A DNA stretch of 41,000 nt from Bugula neritina (taxonomy: Eukaryota; Bryozoa; Gymnolaemata; Cheilostomatida; Bugulidae). The translations under genes and the position numbers were made by a program. Positions 15,201-28,200 of the stretch are shown here, in pieces; positions within the stretch are counted from its first letter, which is position 1; the number at the start of each line of letters is the position of its first letter. The notes under the pieces were generated by a model. That model did not search any database. It was not told where the DNA came from and saw nothing but the letters and a program-made list of their open reading frames with translations. The stretch is from NCBI GenBank assembly GCA_964035545.1, contig OZ037767.1:16495581-16536580 (forward strand). Direction: 5' to 3'.

Positions 15201-18200
15201 CCAGCAAAGAATGATATTTATTTTCCGCTGCAGGATGCAGTTGTTGCCATGACGATGGTGAACAACACACTCGTTACATTCGGCAGGGAAGGTAAGATGA
15301 AGTTCTGGAAATACGGCTACCATCTGGATCTGCTGCTTGAGTTGACGCTGCCTAGGAATAACTCTGTCGTCAAATCTGTGCTTTTTTGTCGCGAAGGTAA
15401 TTATGCATTGAGCTTTGCACTTTTTAACATTGAAGTCTTTATATTACTGTGACATGAATGTATTGGGCTGCAATTGAGGTCTACATATTCTGGCCTGGAC
15501 ATTGAGGTCTAAGATTCTGAGAGCTTTAATATATATTATATAGTATATGTTATTATTTTTTCAAAAACTTGAGGCCTGAGCAATAGGCCTCGGAATAGCA
15601 AGGTTTATTTGTGTTTACCTGCCACCTAGCTGGTACTTTTGTTAACTTGCTGGTGTACATGGTAGCTATAGTTTCTTTAACTAGTTATGTTGATACTCTG
15701 TGCCTGTTTTCAGATGAGCTCGTCATCGGCACCAAGTCCAACTCTATAATATTATATAATCTGCTCTTCAATATGACTGGCTACCCTCGAGATGCAGTCC
15801 TCTGCCAACCATACTTAGAACAGGTACAGATAACTCCTGTTACATTGGTTTCACAACTCCTAATAACATGCATTAGTTACTCGTATTATATTATGTCCAT
15901 GAGTTTTACTATACACAATATTCCTGTGTAATTGCGTCATAATTTTGCTTACAGCATGCTTATATAACTGTACAACTTTTGCTGTGTTGTACTGACAACT
16001 CCTACTCTACTGCAGCTATGACTCTATTACATTGTTCTGAAAACTCTTACCACACATCGTGTTGACACCCTTACTGTTCTGATAGCCACCTATGTATTAT
16101 TTACAGGGTGTTGGTGGTAGAGTTGTCTGCACTCTGAGCCTACCACAGCCTAACTTCTACAATGTCACTCCTCTTATGGTCGCAGGCACCAACGGCACTT
16201 TCACATTTTATGATACAAAGGCCAAGATTCCCATTGGTAAATTTGCTCTTAAGGTAAAGGCCTACACTTTTTGTGTTATGATCCATATTAATTTATAGCT
16301 CAGTATAGAAACCTTTATTTTTAGTATAATTGATTTAATTGAGTTGTTGAATATCATAGTTAGCCACTTTATGTTGTAGCTTGATCTACCCGTGTGATTT
16401 TGGAAAAGACTTTTCATGTGGTTTCATGACTGCAGAAAGTTACAGAAATCGTTAATTCAACATAATTTCACTTTATGCACATTAAAGAACATTAATACTG
16501 AGATATTAAACCTATTTCATATTACATGTTTAATTTAAACCTATTCAATTAAATATGTATTGATACTTGAGTTCTATCAGGACTGATGATTCATAACAAT
16601 TAACAGAAATACTTGTCACGCTAAAAACACGTCAAATTACTCAGTTGTCTCCTCTTACTACCTCGTCTCATTCTGATTACAGGATATCTCTCTGACCAGC
16701 GTGGCCGTCAACTTGTCTCAGTATCATCAGCTCTGCCTCGGCACACTGCAGGGAAAGTGAGCACTAACATTAGATATTTGACTCTATAAGATCTCACTCA
16801 TGCAGGCTATGTTTATGTGGTATTGTGGCCCTCATTGTAGTAATAAAATAGGTAGGATTGTGATGATATAATAAACAGTATTTTGATTATGCAATAGACA
16901 GGATTTTGATGATCCAATAGGCAGTATTTTTATGATGCAATTGACGATAGACTCGTGCTTATTTCTGTAGATAAATAGACTGAGCGTCTTTATTAAAAAC
17001 ACTTTAGTTCAGTTGTTCTTTTACTGCGTTCATTTGAGTATGGAATTCCCCATATAGTCAACTTGAAATATGTGCTACGAGTATATTTGGTGATAGACGA
17101 CTCAAACACCTTTTGGAAAGTTCTAGACCCCCCTGAGTGTTGAATCTCTCTGATACACCCATCACATACTTTAGAGTTATACACTTGAAGCTAGAGGAGA
17201 ACTTTGAGCCTCAGCTACTGTGTGAAACCTGGGTTAGTAAGGGGGCTATCACTCACCTGTCCTACTCACCAGCTGGTAACATGCTGGCAGCTGCGTCAGG
17301 GTCTCTCCTCTTCATCTTAGTAGAGCATTTCAATGAAGATTTGGAAGAGAAAGTTTGGGTGGCTAGTGAGGGAATACAGGTGTGTAGATGTCATGTGACC
17401 AGTCATGTGATAGCTAGTTAGAGAGTATTAGTGTGTACATGTCATGTGACTAGTCATGTGATAGCTAGTTAGAGAGCAGTAGTGTGTATACGTCATGTGA
17501 CCAGTCATGTGATAGCTAGTTAGAGAGTATTAGTGTGTACATATCATGTGACCAGTCATGTGATAGCTAGTTAGAGAGCAGTAGTGTGTACATGTCATGT
17601 GACCAGTCATGTGATAGCTAGTTAGAGAGTATTAGTGTGTACAAGTCGTGTGATAGCTAGAGGTGGCTTATTACCCAAGTTAATAAACATATGTGCTTCC
17701 AGGTAGTTGACAAGAGCGGGCAGGTGACTTCAGTAGGCTGGTCAGTAGAGACACTAGAGGGCGCTCATTTAGTTCGTGTATACAGCGAGAGTGACTTAGC
17801 AGTAACACTGTGTATGTACTGTGTGTATACTCTGTAGTAACTCTGTAGTAACTGTGTATATACTCTGTAGTAACTCTGTATATACTCTGTAGTAACTGTG
17901 TATATACTCTGTAGTAACTGTGTATATACTCTGTAGTAACTGTGTATATACTCTGTAGTAACTCTGTATACACTGTGTAGTAACTGTGTATATACTCTGT
18001 AGTAACTATGTATACACTGTGTAGTAACTATGTATATACTCTGTAGTAACTATGTATATACTCTGTATATACTCTGTAGTAACTCTGTAGTAGATGTGTG
18101 TATACTCTGTAGTAACTGTGTATATACTGTGTAGTAACTGTGTATATACTCTGTAGTAACTCTGTATATACTCTGTAGTAACTGTGTATATACTCTGTAG

Positions 18201-20834
18201 TAACTGTGTATATACTCTGTAGTAACTGTGTATATACTCTGTAGTAACTCTGTATATACTCTGTAGTAACTGTGTATATACTCTGTAGTAACTCTGTATA
18301 TACTCTGTAGTAACTATGTATATACTATGTAGTAACTGTGTATATACTGTGTAGTAACTATGTATATGCTCTGTAGTAACTATGTATATACTGTGTAGTA
18401 ACTGTGTATATACTCTGTAGTAACTCTGTATATACTCTGTAGTAACTGTGTATATACTCTGTAGTAACTATGTATATACTATGTAGTAACTCTGTATATA
18501 ATCTGTAGTAACTATGTATATACTATGTAGTAACTCTGTATATACTCTGTAGTAACTATGTATATACTCTGTAGTAACTAAGTACACGTATATAACCAAC
18601 AGGGCATCCGGTGAAGCTGATTAAGATCTTTTCCTTGCTGCCGTTCCAGAGCCTCTCTTTCACCGCTGCCTGCCCTCTCTCCTACAGTGTAGCTGGTAAA
18701 CTTATTGAATGTTGTATGTCTTTGAAACTTTTTTAACTTCTTATAACAAAAAATTTATAGGATAAGTACTAGTTTTATAAATTTTATTTTAATATATTTG
18801 TAAACAGTGTAATAATATTATACAGATGAGCGTAACTCAACTTTTTTGAAAGATTAATTAGTAGTTGTGTCCCCTTGACTAGTGTGTAGAAGTAGTCTCC
18901 CCCTGTATAGTTATCAGTAGTTATTGCTTGTTATCTCACAGGTGTGTGGTACAACAAGCAGTGTGTAAAGAATGGTCTACACACCATTGATGTCAACAAG
19001 GAAAATACACTGATAGCTGTTTATGATAGACTGGGCTACATTTACCTCTTCAGATTTCCATGTACATCGGACGCGGTAAATAATACACATATATAGTTAC
19101 TACAGAGTATATACACAGTTACTACAGAGTATATACACAGTTACTACAGAGTATATACACAGTTACTACAGAGTATATACACAGTTACTACAGAGTATAT
19201 ACACAGTTACTACAGAGTATATACACAGTTACTACGGAGTATATACACAGTTACTACAGAGTATATACACAGTTACTACAGAGTGTATACACAGTTACTA
19301 CAGAGTATACACACAGTTACTACAGAGTATATACATAGTTACTACAGAGTATATACAGAGTTACTACAGAGTATATACCAGGGTTGGGGTCAATTACATG
19401 TAAATGTAATTAATTACAATTACAATTACATGAAGATTTGTCAATTACAATTACAATTATAATTACAGTTAAAAGGTAATGTAATTAATTACAATTACAA
19501 TTACATGGTAATGTAATTAATTACAATTACAATTACTTTTGTTTTCACAAGGGATAACTAGAAGTTATACAATGTCACTTCTAGGGTCCAACTACCAGGG
19601 GCAATGTTGACAGTGGTGAACCTCCTTTGTTTCCAATAGTGACACTATAGGATCAATCCATGCCAAATCAACAAATTTTAAGGGGTCCCACGCCTTTGCT
19701 TCTCAGATTTTGCTTATATTTACACATGTCCGGTGTACTATTCGTGAATATTTCTGACATGACACAAAAACTTTTTGAGAAATGACTAGATTTGCGGACA
19801 AAGGTTAGGAAAACTTTTGAGGAAAATTTGTGATTTCTACTTTCAGACCAACTTATAAATGTCTTATCTCAACCAATTTTTTAGACTGAGCTTTAAAAAT
19901 TGATGTGGGAGATATTTAAAAAAATTTCAAAATTTACAAAAATTTGCTCATATTCAATGGTTTAGCATATATGCACACAAACTGTTCTGTAGTATGTGTT
20001 GCTACTAGTGCAAGCTGATAAGTATTATCAAATCGCACAACAAATTTTAAGACTTAGTCTAGAAAAATGGTTGAGATATAGACATTTATAAATTGCTCTG
20101 AAAGTAGAAATCAGCAATTTTCCTTAAAGTTTTTCCTAACCTTTGTCCGCAAATGCAGTCATTTCTCAAAAAGTTCTCTGTCAGGCCAAACATATTTAAG
20201 AAAAGTGCTCAGGACATATGTAGGCCTATTTTGTGTAAATATGAACAAACTCTGAGACACAACAGCACCGGCCATGTGGTGAGTTAGCATGGAATGACCC
20301 TATACTATATTGACTTAATCTGAACTTGTTATTTAACAGTAGATATGGTAGAAAAAGAATGATTTTTTCAAGATTTAAAAGTTTGAAGTAATTGACATGT
20401 AATTATAAAGTAATTGTAAAATTCAATTACATTAGCAATGTAATTAATTACAATTACAATTACAATTACATTTTTATACATCAATTACAAATTACATTCA
20501 ATTACTTGAAAAAATGTAATTAATTACAACCAATTACAATTACAAATTACAATTACCCCAGCCCTGGTATATACATAGTTATACAGAGTGTATACATAGT
20601 TATACAGAGTGTATACACAGTTACTACAGAGTATATACAGAGTTACTATAGAGTATATACACAGTTACTACAGAGTATATACACAGTTACTACAGAGTAT
20701 ACATATAATATTTGCAGTCCTTCTGCCACTCATACAAAAGCCACATCAACCCCAAAAGCTTACTGTTCATGAACAAGATGTTATTGAGTTGTGGAGCAGA
20801 TGACAATAGTATCATCCAATGGGAGATTGTGTAA
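6272..20834 (+). CDS. EF-hand domain plus HELP/EML-type WD40 protein (microtubule-associated family)
   Basis: My model has 23 coding exons: 6272-6373, 6744-6777, 7160-7329, 7409-7585, 8059-8205, 8594-8691, 8818-8921, 9120-9293, 9745-9910, 10140-10295, 10813-10984, 13872-14058, 14562-14638, 14883-15023, 15234-15396, 15714-15823, 16107-16253, 16683-16756, 17175-17379, 17703-17811, 18603-18695, 18942-19075, 20718-20834. All junctions agree in phase and the total is 1018 residues. Residues 46-280 hold four EF-hand-like loops (near 85-96, 120-131, 199-210, 235-246); only the last looks reasonably canonical, so calcium binding is uncertain. From about 386 comes a HELP-type segment (LDWVYGYNGMRNNLHIVKSG), then WD-like blades (HIRLWNSDN, VSVWDIES, DGSLVTGDSNGTVYVWPP, KMKFWKYG), ending with QWEIV. 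The EML family binds microtubules. The EF-hand half recalls vertebrate C1orf87, from memory only. The start is uncertain: ATG 6272 is the first in the first clearly coding exon. Confidence 0.85.
6540..6740 (+). repeat. Degenerate tandem repeat, unit about 19 bp
   Basis: Repeated variants of tgttgataatgtactaaag fill the 3' part of the intron 6374-6743. The last copy ends in the acceptor itself (gtgttgattgtag), so this array abuts the 3' splice site rather than the donor. Confidence 0.7.
7070..7159 (+). repeat. Tandem repeat ending at the 3' splice site, with duplicated TACTAAC
   Basis: Two copies of a 34-bp unit and a third shortened copy lead directly into the acceptor at 7159. Each copy contains TACTAAC (7088-7094, 7122-7128, 7149-7155), the ideal branch-point sequence. 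The middle copy is 30-35 nt from the acceptor, a normal branch-point distance; the third is too close to function. Confidence 0.7.
7581..7785 (+). repeat. 40-bp minisatellite spanning an exon-intron junction
   Basis: Five copies with an exact 40-base period. The first copy contains the last bases of the coding exon (ACCAG) and the donor gttgg; each later copy repeats tctacaaccaggttg, so exonic sequence plus the 5' splice site is copied into the intron 7586-8058. Confidence 0.85.
7885..8058 (+). repeat. 42-bp minisatellite ending at the 3' splice site
   Basis: About four copies with an exact 42-base period (gttgct at 7925, 7967, 8009, 8051). The last copy supplies the acceptor gttgctag at 8051-8058; earlier copies carry the same or a nearly identical AG site. 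Copies also contain gtcatgtgac or close variants. Confidence 0.85.
8214..8512 (+). repeat. 24-bp minisatellite in frame with the upstream exon
   Basis: About 12 copies of a 24-base unit (core agcagtgaaatagtcacagt) start nine bases into the intron 8206-8593. As 24 is a multiple of three and no stop arises, the exon 8059-8205 frame stays open to a stop at 8575-8577, reading as an eight-residue repeat (TSSEIVTV). I regard it as intron, since flanking exons join in phase. Confidence 0.85.
8713..8768 (+). repeat. Short 19-bp tandem repeat
   Basis: About three copies of ctatacatgtggtacacag begin roughly 20 nt after the donor at 8692 in the intron 8692-8817. Confidence 0.65.
8934..9105 (+). repeat. 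13-bp minisatellite
   Basis: About 13 copies of ctatgtactgtga and variants. The array begins about 12 nt after the donor at 8922 and ends about 15 nt before the acceptor, so it makes up nearly the whole intron 8922-9119. Confidence 0.8.
9306..9712 (+). repeat. 20-bp minisatellite rich in CATGTG
   Basis: About 20 copies of gatgtgtcatgtgatactag (exact 20-base period) begin about 12 nt after the donor at 9294 and fill most of the intron 9294-9744. Each unit carries an E-box-like CATGTG; one copy near 9554 has CACGTG. Confidence 0.9.
11321..13735 (+). mobile_element. 5'-truncated non-LTR retrotransposon with an intact reverse transcriptase frame
   Basis: One frame is open from 11321 to the stop at 13508-13510, about 729 residues with no start codon of its own. 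Reverse transcriptase motifs are present: IFIDFSKAFDTINH (palm motif A), GVPQGSILGPVLFLLYINDL, and the catalytic FADDTNLF, followed by a thumb region typical of Jockey/CR1-like elements. The endonuclease that normally precedes it is absent, so this is a truncated, probably immobile copy. The 3' end has AATAAA near 13705 and an (AAC)n tail to 13735. It lies in the intron 10985-13871 of the EML-like gene in the same orientation. The exact 5' boundary and a target duplication could not be fixed. The frame has no stops or shifts, so insertion looks recent. Confidence 0.85.
14060..14420 (+). repeat. 27-bp AT-rich minisatellite
   Basis: About 13 copies of a 27-base unit (core ttactatagtatatctactc) begin within a few bases of the donor at 14059 and fill most of the intron 14059-14561; the remainder is degenerate AT repeat. 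Confidence 0.85.
17380..17660 (+). repeat. 51-bp minisatellite starting exactly at the donor
   Basis: Copies start at 17380, 17431, 17482, 17533, 17584 and 17635 (51-base period). The first copy's first base is intron position +1 (gtgtgta), so the 5' splice site is the first six bases of the repeat. Each copy holds two catgtga cores. Confidence 0.9.
17812..18590 (+). repeat. 22-bp minisatellite, forward orientation
   Basis: About 35 copies of a 22-base unit (core gtatatactctgtagtaact) occupy nearly the whole intron 17812-18602, from the donor to about 12 nt before the acceptor. The unit is the reverse complement of the array in the intron 19076-20717. Confidence 0.9.
19086..19378 (+). repeat. 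22-bp minisatellite, inverted orientation (left block)
   Basis: About 13 copies of a 22-base unit (core agttactacagagtatatac), exactly the reverse complement of the array at 17812-18590, begin about 10 nt after the donor at 19076. The block is interrupted by a hAT-like element and resumes at 20575. Confidence 0.9.
19379..20566. mobile_element. hAT-like non-autonomous foldback (MITE-type) element
   Basis: The element is 1188 bp. It starts CAGGGTTGGGG and ends CCCCAGCCCTG, near-perfect terminal inverted repeats of the CAGRG type. It is flanked by GTATATAC on both sides (19371-19378 and 20567-20574), an 8-bp target duplication as in hAT elements, though this octamer also occurs in each flanking satellite unit. 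Subterminal zones are full of acaatta-type repeats. The interior is a long imperfect palindrome centred near 19970: for example tttgcggacaaaggttagg on the left is matched by cctaacctttgtccgcaaa on the right. No transposase frame is present, so it must be mobilised in trans. Confidence 0.8.
20575..20703 (+). repeat. 22-bp minisatellite, inverted orientation (right block)
   Basis: Continuation of the array at 19086-19378 on the far side of the hAT-like insertion; it ends about 14 nt before the acceptor at 20717. Confidence 0.8.
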
Positions 20835-22201
20835 CAACACATTACCCAATAGTCAGCCCCCAGATGTCTCACCATCTGTGTAAGTAATATAAATGATACA
20901 CTTGCTGCCCAAAGCTTTTTAAACTAATTTTCTGTGTTTCATGAGCATTTGATCATGTGTGAGAGTATATATGATTTACATTACATAATTGATATAATAT
21001 TATTAAAACTATCTCTTGGCTTTTTTAGCCAAGTTCTGCTTTAGCCAGGCTATTGTTAATTTATTTAGCAACAGATGCTGAGTCAGAACTGATGCACCAC
21101 TTTGTGGAAATATACAGTTACCAATGCACAGTGTCATGAGCTACCAGCAGAGTCTTAAATAGCCCTAGCAGATTAAAATATATTCAGTCGCACGCCAAAT
21201 CCTCATTAGGAATTAGAAACCTGGGCTAAGCTGTAATCTGCATCTAATAGGAGTGACCCTGATAGTCTGAACTCATCTGTTCACCAACTTCTACATTTTA
21301 AACTCAACCCACAAAATGCAAACTTTAGATCAGTAATATATATCATTATTATGGTTTATTGTTGTTTGTGATGTTTGTTGTTCAGTATATTGTTGGGTTG
21401 GGAGATTGCAAGAAGAAATGAGATGGAGGCACCGGATTATGTTTAACAGCAACACTTGTATTTCGAATAGAAATACTTGATAATTGAGATAAAGATTGCG
21501 GACTAGATTCAATAAATCAAAAACAAACAACATAATTAAAAAATAACATCTGGACAGCCATGAATCAGGAGTGATTATAGAATACTATGTGGCTGAAATG
21601 TGTACATGTAGCAAACAAGGTTTGTATTCTACAGATTGAGGTATAGTCTGTTAGGGTGAAGCTAGTTAATGTCTGAGACAAGTTAGTATTCATGCAATAA
21701 CACTGATGCTCTAGGTCATTGGTGCAACACCAAAAATCAGATGATAAATAATTAGATAGTTCTGGGAAGGCAACTCCAAAAATACTTTACGGATATTAGA
21801 AAGAGCCTGAGAAGTTGGGCTCTAGGGCATAGGAATATCTATATACATAAATAGTCATAAAATGCTGTTAATATTATAGCTTATAAAACTCATTCTGATT
21901 TTAGATTATAAAATTATACTATACAAATGTATGTGATTTAAGTAACTTGCAGGCAGTTACACAGAATAACCCATTCATAATAACAAACTTAAACTATTAG
22001 AAAATAATTAGAGTTCACAGCCGATAGCCTACTGTTTGTTGTGGCAAGCCAGCAAGACATGGCTCTAAACACAGTGGAGTCTTACATCATAATAACTTAA
22101 TGATACCCTCCAGGTGCGAGATTTATGTACAGTTTTGTGACTAGCAGCAGCCTGAGCATACGGAGAGAGAGAGTTGTCTTCTATTTTCCTACTACCTTGA
22201 C
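20835..22201. other. 3' intergenic region between convergent genes
   Basis: No coding potential recognised. Contains 3' untranslated sequence of both neighbours; AATAAA at 21511-21516 on the plus strand and TTTATT (minus-strand AATAAA) near 21355 are candidate poly(A) signals, and would imply overlapping 3' ends. Confidence 0.4.
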
Positions 22202-25200
22202 CTAGATGTGTATCAGCGCATGGCTATCTCCGTTTATAATTTTTTCCGTTTTCCCGCCAAACCTGACTCTGAATCTCTTGCCACCCCAAGAGACCTCTCT
22301 CATCAGCACCACGTTTGGCCAGATATATAATATCATCAGCTCTCGCACTATCCACGCCTTGATATGACTGAATACAGAGTATGCAGGCCTTCCGTTCTAC
22401 AGTAAAAGATGTAGTCATTACACCAACAGTTAACAAGTAGTATATAGTCATTACACCAACAGTTAACAAGTAGTATATAGTCATTACACCAACAGTTAAC
22501 AAATATTATATAGTCATTACACTTGCAGTTAACACGTTTGAACTTGTTCTAGCAGTACAATGAGTTCCAGATTTACCTCGATGACGGCTGACAGGATATA
22601 GTCCATAATGCACCAGCTAACCATATGAACAGGTATGAATATGTAAAAAGGAATGCTGAATAAATACTGAGCAGCCAGACTGGCCAAGGGTCCGAGGCAG
22701 ATGTGCTCTGTGAGAGGCTCAAATAATATAAGTAATGGCATGGCTGCAAACCGGAGGTACATCCACCTGTAGAAGAGAGAAAGGTGACAACTCCCGATAG
22801 TATAACAGAGATAAGTGAGTAAATGTGCTGAAAGGATGAGATCAAGCATATAGTAGTCGTAGGAGTTATCTCAACTTCCATACTTTGATTTCAAATAGAG
22901 GACAGCTTCCCTTACCTCATCATTCTTGCCTTGAAGCTGGTGAGAGTAGATAGACCAGGATTCTGTCCTGTAGGCTGAGAACTTAGCACCACTCGCCAAC
23001 CTCTGTAACATAAGTAAGGAACCAAACATTACAACAGCTGGACATGCAGCAAAACCATCATCACAGAAAAACTAGCAAGTTGCATTCATATAGTATTGAC
23101 AGTTGCAGAAATATTTTGGATGCAATTTGAATACAGCTTTAGAGTTGTATTTCCAAGCAAATTTAGTTTATTGTACATTATGCTGGTATAGATGAGGGCA
23201 GTTATCAGCAGGCTTCCTAAATTCGGAATTAATTGAAGGCAAATTTACTCAAATTTATTATCTCTGAATAGTTCAACAACACATAAATGCAACTAGACAG
23301 CCCGTTTAAAGCTAAGCTAATTATAGCATCAGTAACTAGAAACTAACAGAGCTTGAACAACTATTTGCCATCATATTAGAAACCCAACAATATGGTTACG
23401 AATAGTTACAACAAAAAGCCTATCACAATGCTACTAACATACAGATGTAGAGATTGCGGTAAAATCCAATGAAACATAATTTAAAGAAAGCTGAATGAAG
23501 TAAAATCTGGTGCCCTTGAAGGATATACCAACAGTCTGGTAGCCATGGAAACGAGAGAACACAACTACTGTTATTCGATGCTATCGTAGAGTCATTAGTG
23601 CAAATTCATCAACACTGCAGAAGTCAGAACATGATAAGCTGAACGTTAGAGGAGAGGGGGGGGGGGTTTAATGTAGGCAGCCTAGCTCACACTCACAGAC
23701 TGTATTCTCTAAGTCCAGATATTGGTCTAACAATTTGATGTCTTACAAATAAATTATTGAATTAGAGATTAGCTTGAGATTTGGCACTTGTGTATCTCAC
23801 AACTACTGGAGTAAAACCTTAATGGCAATCTATTACATAACAGATGACTATTCAACAGATGATGACTTGTTGACATGAAGACTGGAAAGACACTGATAGA
23901 AAACCCAGTCACAGCTTCAAGTCAGCACTTAGTAGTTCACAGCTGGCTGAGTTTTCCCAGAGAAACAAAAACTGAAACTCTGCAAAAACTATTTAGAGTT
24001 GAAATTCCAGGCAGCATTATCTCCTAAGCGGGTGGGGGCTGACTGAAGGTCAAAGAGCAATAATATGAATACATGCAGATCTGCATTTCAAAGTTCAAGC
24101 TAGGTTTATATTAGTAAATAATATAGTTAGCTGCGTGTTATAGCAAATGTAAAGGTATGAGTTTAGAACCATGTGAAATGTTTTGTAGATCTTCACTTCA
24201 AACTCACTGATCTACGATAAGACAGGGAAAAGTGGGTAAAACTATCGAAAGAATTGTCTTCTCTTTAAGAATATAAAGTACAGTTAGTCCTGGTACATCT
24301 TTATATTCACCTAACAAGTCTATACTGAGTACACTAGTATTACTTGTCTATACTGAGTACACTAGCTAAGTCTTACTTGTCTATACTGAGTACACTAGTC
24401 TTACTTGTCTATACTGAGTACACAAGTCTTACTTGTCTATACTGAGTACACAAGTCTTACTTGTCTATACTGAGTACACAAGTCTTACTTGTTGATGATG
24501 AGCTGGGAGAGGAAGAAATCCTCCCCCAGGTAGCTGGACAGGACCCTCATCCCACCCTCCTCGTCGAGGATCTTCTTCCGGAACAAACAGGACATGCTCG
24601 TCATGCAGTTTATTCCGCAGGCGTTAGCTGACAGGTAGACCCTGGCGTGTGCTCCGGCAAACCATACCTGTAGTTTGTGTAGAGTCAGTTACCTAGCCTC
24701 AGCTTATAACTAGTAAGTAGCAGAAGTTGGTTAGGAAAGGAAAGATAACTCTGACACTACTGACCTTCTCCACAACCCTGGAGAACCTGAGATCCCCGTC
24801 CATCATACGGGGGAGTTGGTGGACCAGCCCGACCTTGTCTGTCAGGTGTTGTACCATGTCCATCAGCGTGTCTTCATTCACTGCAGTGCAAATAGATACA
24901 CTGTACTTACTATATGCACTACACTTACTATTCACACTACACTTACTATAAATACTGTACTTACTATATACTCTGTACATATACTCACTATATACTTACT
25001 ATACAGACACGCAGACAGCCAGGGGAGGAGAGAAGGGGAATAAGGGGGGGGTACTTACTGCGTATTCCAGCGTCTGAGATGAGGAAGAGAGGGTATTGGG
25101 CGGACTCGTAAGCGTTGAGCATATTGTTTACCTTCGGATTCACACCAGCCTCCTTGGCACCTGAAGTAGAGGCAAACAAGCTGGTACATGTGGTGACCAG

Positions 25201-28200
25201 AAGGTCATGTCACATAGCACAGACAGCAGTGTACAGTAGTGACCTTTGAACTGATAGAACTAGTAGTGACTAACAGATATCAGGTGAGGGAAGGGTAAAG
25301 TCTACAGTTTCTCTCTATGCAGATAATCGCTATGGCAACCATTATTCTATACAAACACACTCTAACACACCATGGTGATTAACTGTTGACAAGGGAGTAA
25401 TATAGTGGGGATAACTTTGCATATATGATATGTAGAGTAAGGTGATACGATATATAGAGTAAGGTGATATGATATATAGAGTAAGGTGATATGATATATA
25501 GAGTAAGGTGATATGATATATAGAGTAAGGTGACACGATATATAGAGTAAGGTGATATGATATATAGAGTAAGGTGATATGATATATAGAGTAAGGTGAT
25601 ATGATAAAGAGATGAAATAGATTTAGTTTGTTCAAATAGAAGTGCTATGCCCCTAGAGAAAAGTAGCTAATTTGGTGATCAACTTTCAGTTTAATATTTA
25701 ATGAGGTGGTGAATAGTTGCATTAATAGAGCTATGAGTTCTTTTCGCACTGACTGAGCCATTTCAGCTAGAGAGGGGTGTGACACAGGGAATAGAAAGGG
25801 GGCAGGGAGAGAGAGTTAGAGAGAGGGGGGACAGAGAGAGAGAGCTAGAGAGGGGGGACAGAGAGAGAGAGCTAGAGAGAGGGGGGCAGGGAGAGAGAGT
25901 TAGAGAGAGGGGGCAGGGAGAGAGCTAGAGAGAGGGGGCAGGGAGAGAGTTAGAGAAGGAGGGGGGCAGGGAGAGAGCTAGAGAGGGGGCAGAGAGAGAG
26001 TTAGAGAGAGGGGGCAGGGAGAGAGTTAGAGAGAGGGGGCAGGGAGAGAGCTAGAGAGAGGGGGCAGGGAGAGAGTTAGAGAGAGGGGGCAGGGAGAGAG
26101 CTAGAGAGAGGGGGGCAGGGAGAGAGAGTTAGAGAGAGGGGGCAGGGAGAGAGCTAGAGAGAGGGGGCAGGGAGAGAGTTAGAGAAGGAGGGGGGCAGGG
26201 AGAGAGTTAGAGAAGGAGGGGGGCAGGGAGAGAGTTAGAGAGAGGGGGCAGGGAGAAAGCTAGAGAGGGGGCAGAGAGAGCTAGAGAGAGAGGGGGGGGG
26301 CAGGGAGAGCTAATAGGGAAAGCTATAAATCAAATGCCACCACTTCTGTGAAGATCATCAAAAGATTCAAATGCAGATAAAAATAGTTCATGCCAATCAC
26401 TCAATCCATCATGTCACAGTTGGTGAGTTATATGAGGGAATGCCATAGTTTCGTGATGTGGGAATACATGCTAATCTGTGCCAAAAGTGTATACACTTTA
26501 CTCTGTAGTGAACCAGTTGGAAACTGGTTAAATATACTTCTAAACTGCAGGAGCTCTACACAGTTGGCTGGGGCTAGCCCTGATGTATAGTTGCATTGGG
26601 AGTGCAGGAGTGGATGTAAGTTATAAGAGCCAGGGGTTTACAGGGGTGGAGTCAGCAGTACGTAAACAGGGAGAAGTTACAGTGAACAGCTTTTCAAGTA
26701 AGCTCAAAGGAATAGAACAGCGTGTTTGAGTCATAAATTATTCAAATTACCTTCAGTCGCAACATGGTTACCATCTACAAACACACTTGACATTATACAG
26801 TGATATGATGTACCTGTGTATACTTTAGCATCCACATCCGGGTATTTAGCTATCAGACCGTTCACAACGTTTATCAGCTCGTGGGCGGCTTCGTCTTGTA
26901 TACAGAATATTATTTCATACTGCAAGAGATTGTAATTATATAGTTACAATGCTAAGTAGATAGGATGAGAAGTATAGAGTATATATGTTGGTGAATACTT
27001 GATAATAATAGCATATGACATTAATTACACAGTTCAATGATTATATGATGTTGGTTATAGTAATAGTTACATCAAGTACTCTAACATAACTGGCCTACAT
27101 CTACAAGTAATTAAAGTAAGAGAAATTATGTAGCTAATAGCTGTATACTCAGTTATTAGCTACACATCTTCCAGCTAATAGCTGTATAGTACAACCCAGC
27201 AGATGTGGGCAAACAGCCCTTAGCATTCAGCACTGAGCAGGTCATGTCGTTGCCATGGAAACTATATCAACAACTACGTGTTACACCCATCAGCAGGGTC
27301 ACTAACCTCAGAGAGGGTTGGGTAATAATGTAAATAATATGCCAAGAATGTGTTGTGAGAGTTCGTCCTCTGCAGTGTTGTGCCCAAACATGAGGGTAGT
27401 CTTCACAGTACAGTATACTAGTAGTTGTACAGTATACTAGTAGTTGTATAGTATACTAGTAGTTGTACAGTATACTAGTAGTTGTACAGTATACTAGTAG
27501 TTGTACAGTATACTAGTAGTTGTATAGTATACTAGTAATTGTACAGTATACTAGTAGTTGTACAGTATACTAGTGTACAGTATACTAGTAGTAGTATAGT
27601 ATACTAGTGTACAGTATACTAGTAGTTGTACAGTATATTAGTAGTTGTACAGTATACTAGTAGTTGTATAGTATACTAGTAGTAGTATAGTATACTAGTG
27701 TACAGTATACTAGTAGTTGTACAGTATACTAGTAGTTGTACAGTATACTAGCAGTTGTACAGTATACTAGTAGTTGTACAGTATACTAGTAGTTGTACAG
27801 TATACTAGTGTACAGTATACTAGTAGTAGTATAGTATACTAGTGTACAGTATACTAGTAGTTGTACAGTATATTAGTAGTTGTACAGTATACTAGTAGTT
27901 GTATAGTATACTAGTAGTAGTATAGTATACTAGTGTACAGTATACTAGTAGTTGTACAGTATACTAGTAGTTGTACAGTATACTAGTAGTTGTACAGTAT
28001 ACTAGTAGTTGTACAGTATACTAGTAGTTGTATAGTATACTAGTAGTTGTACAGTATACTAGTAGTTGTATAGTATACTAGTAGTTGTATAGTATACTAG
28101 TAGTTGTATAGTATACTAGTAATTGTACAGTATACTAGTAGTTGTACAGTATACTAGTGTACAGTATACTAGTAGTAGTATAGTATACTAGTAGTTGTAT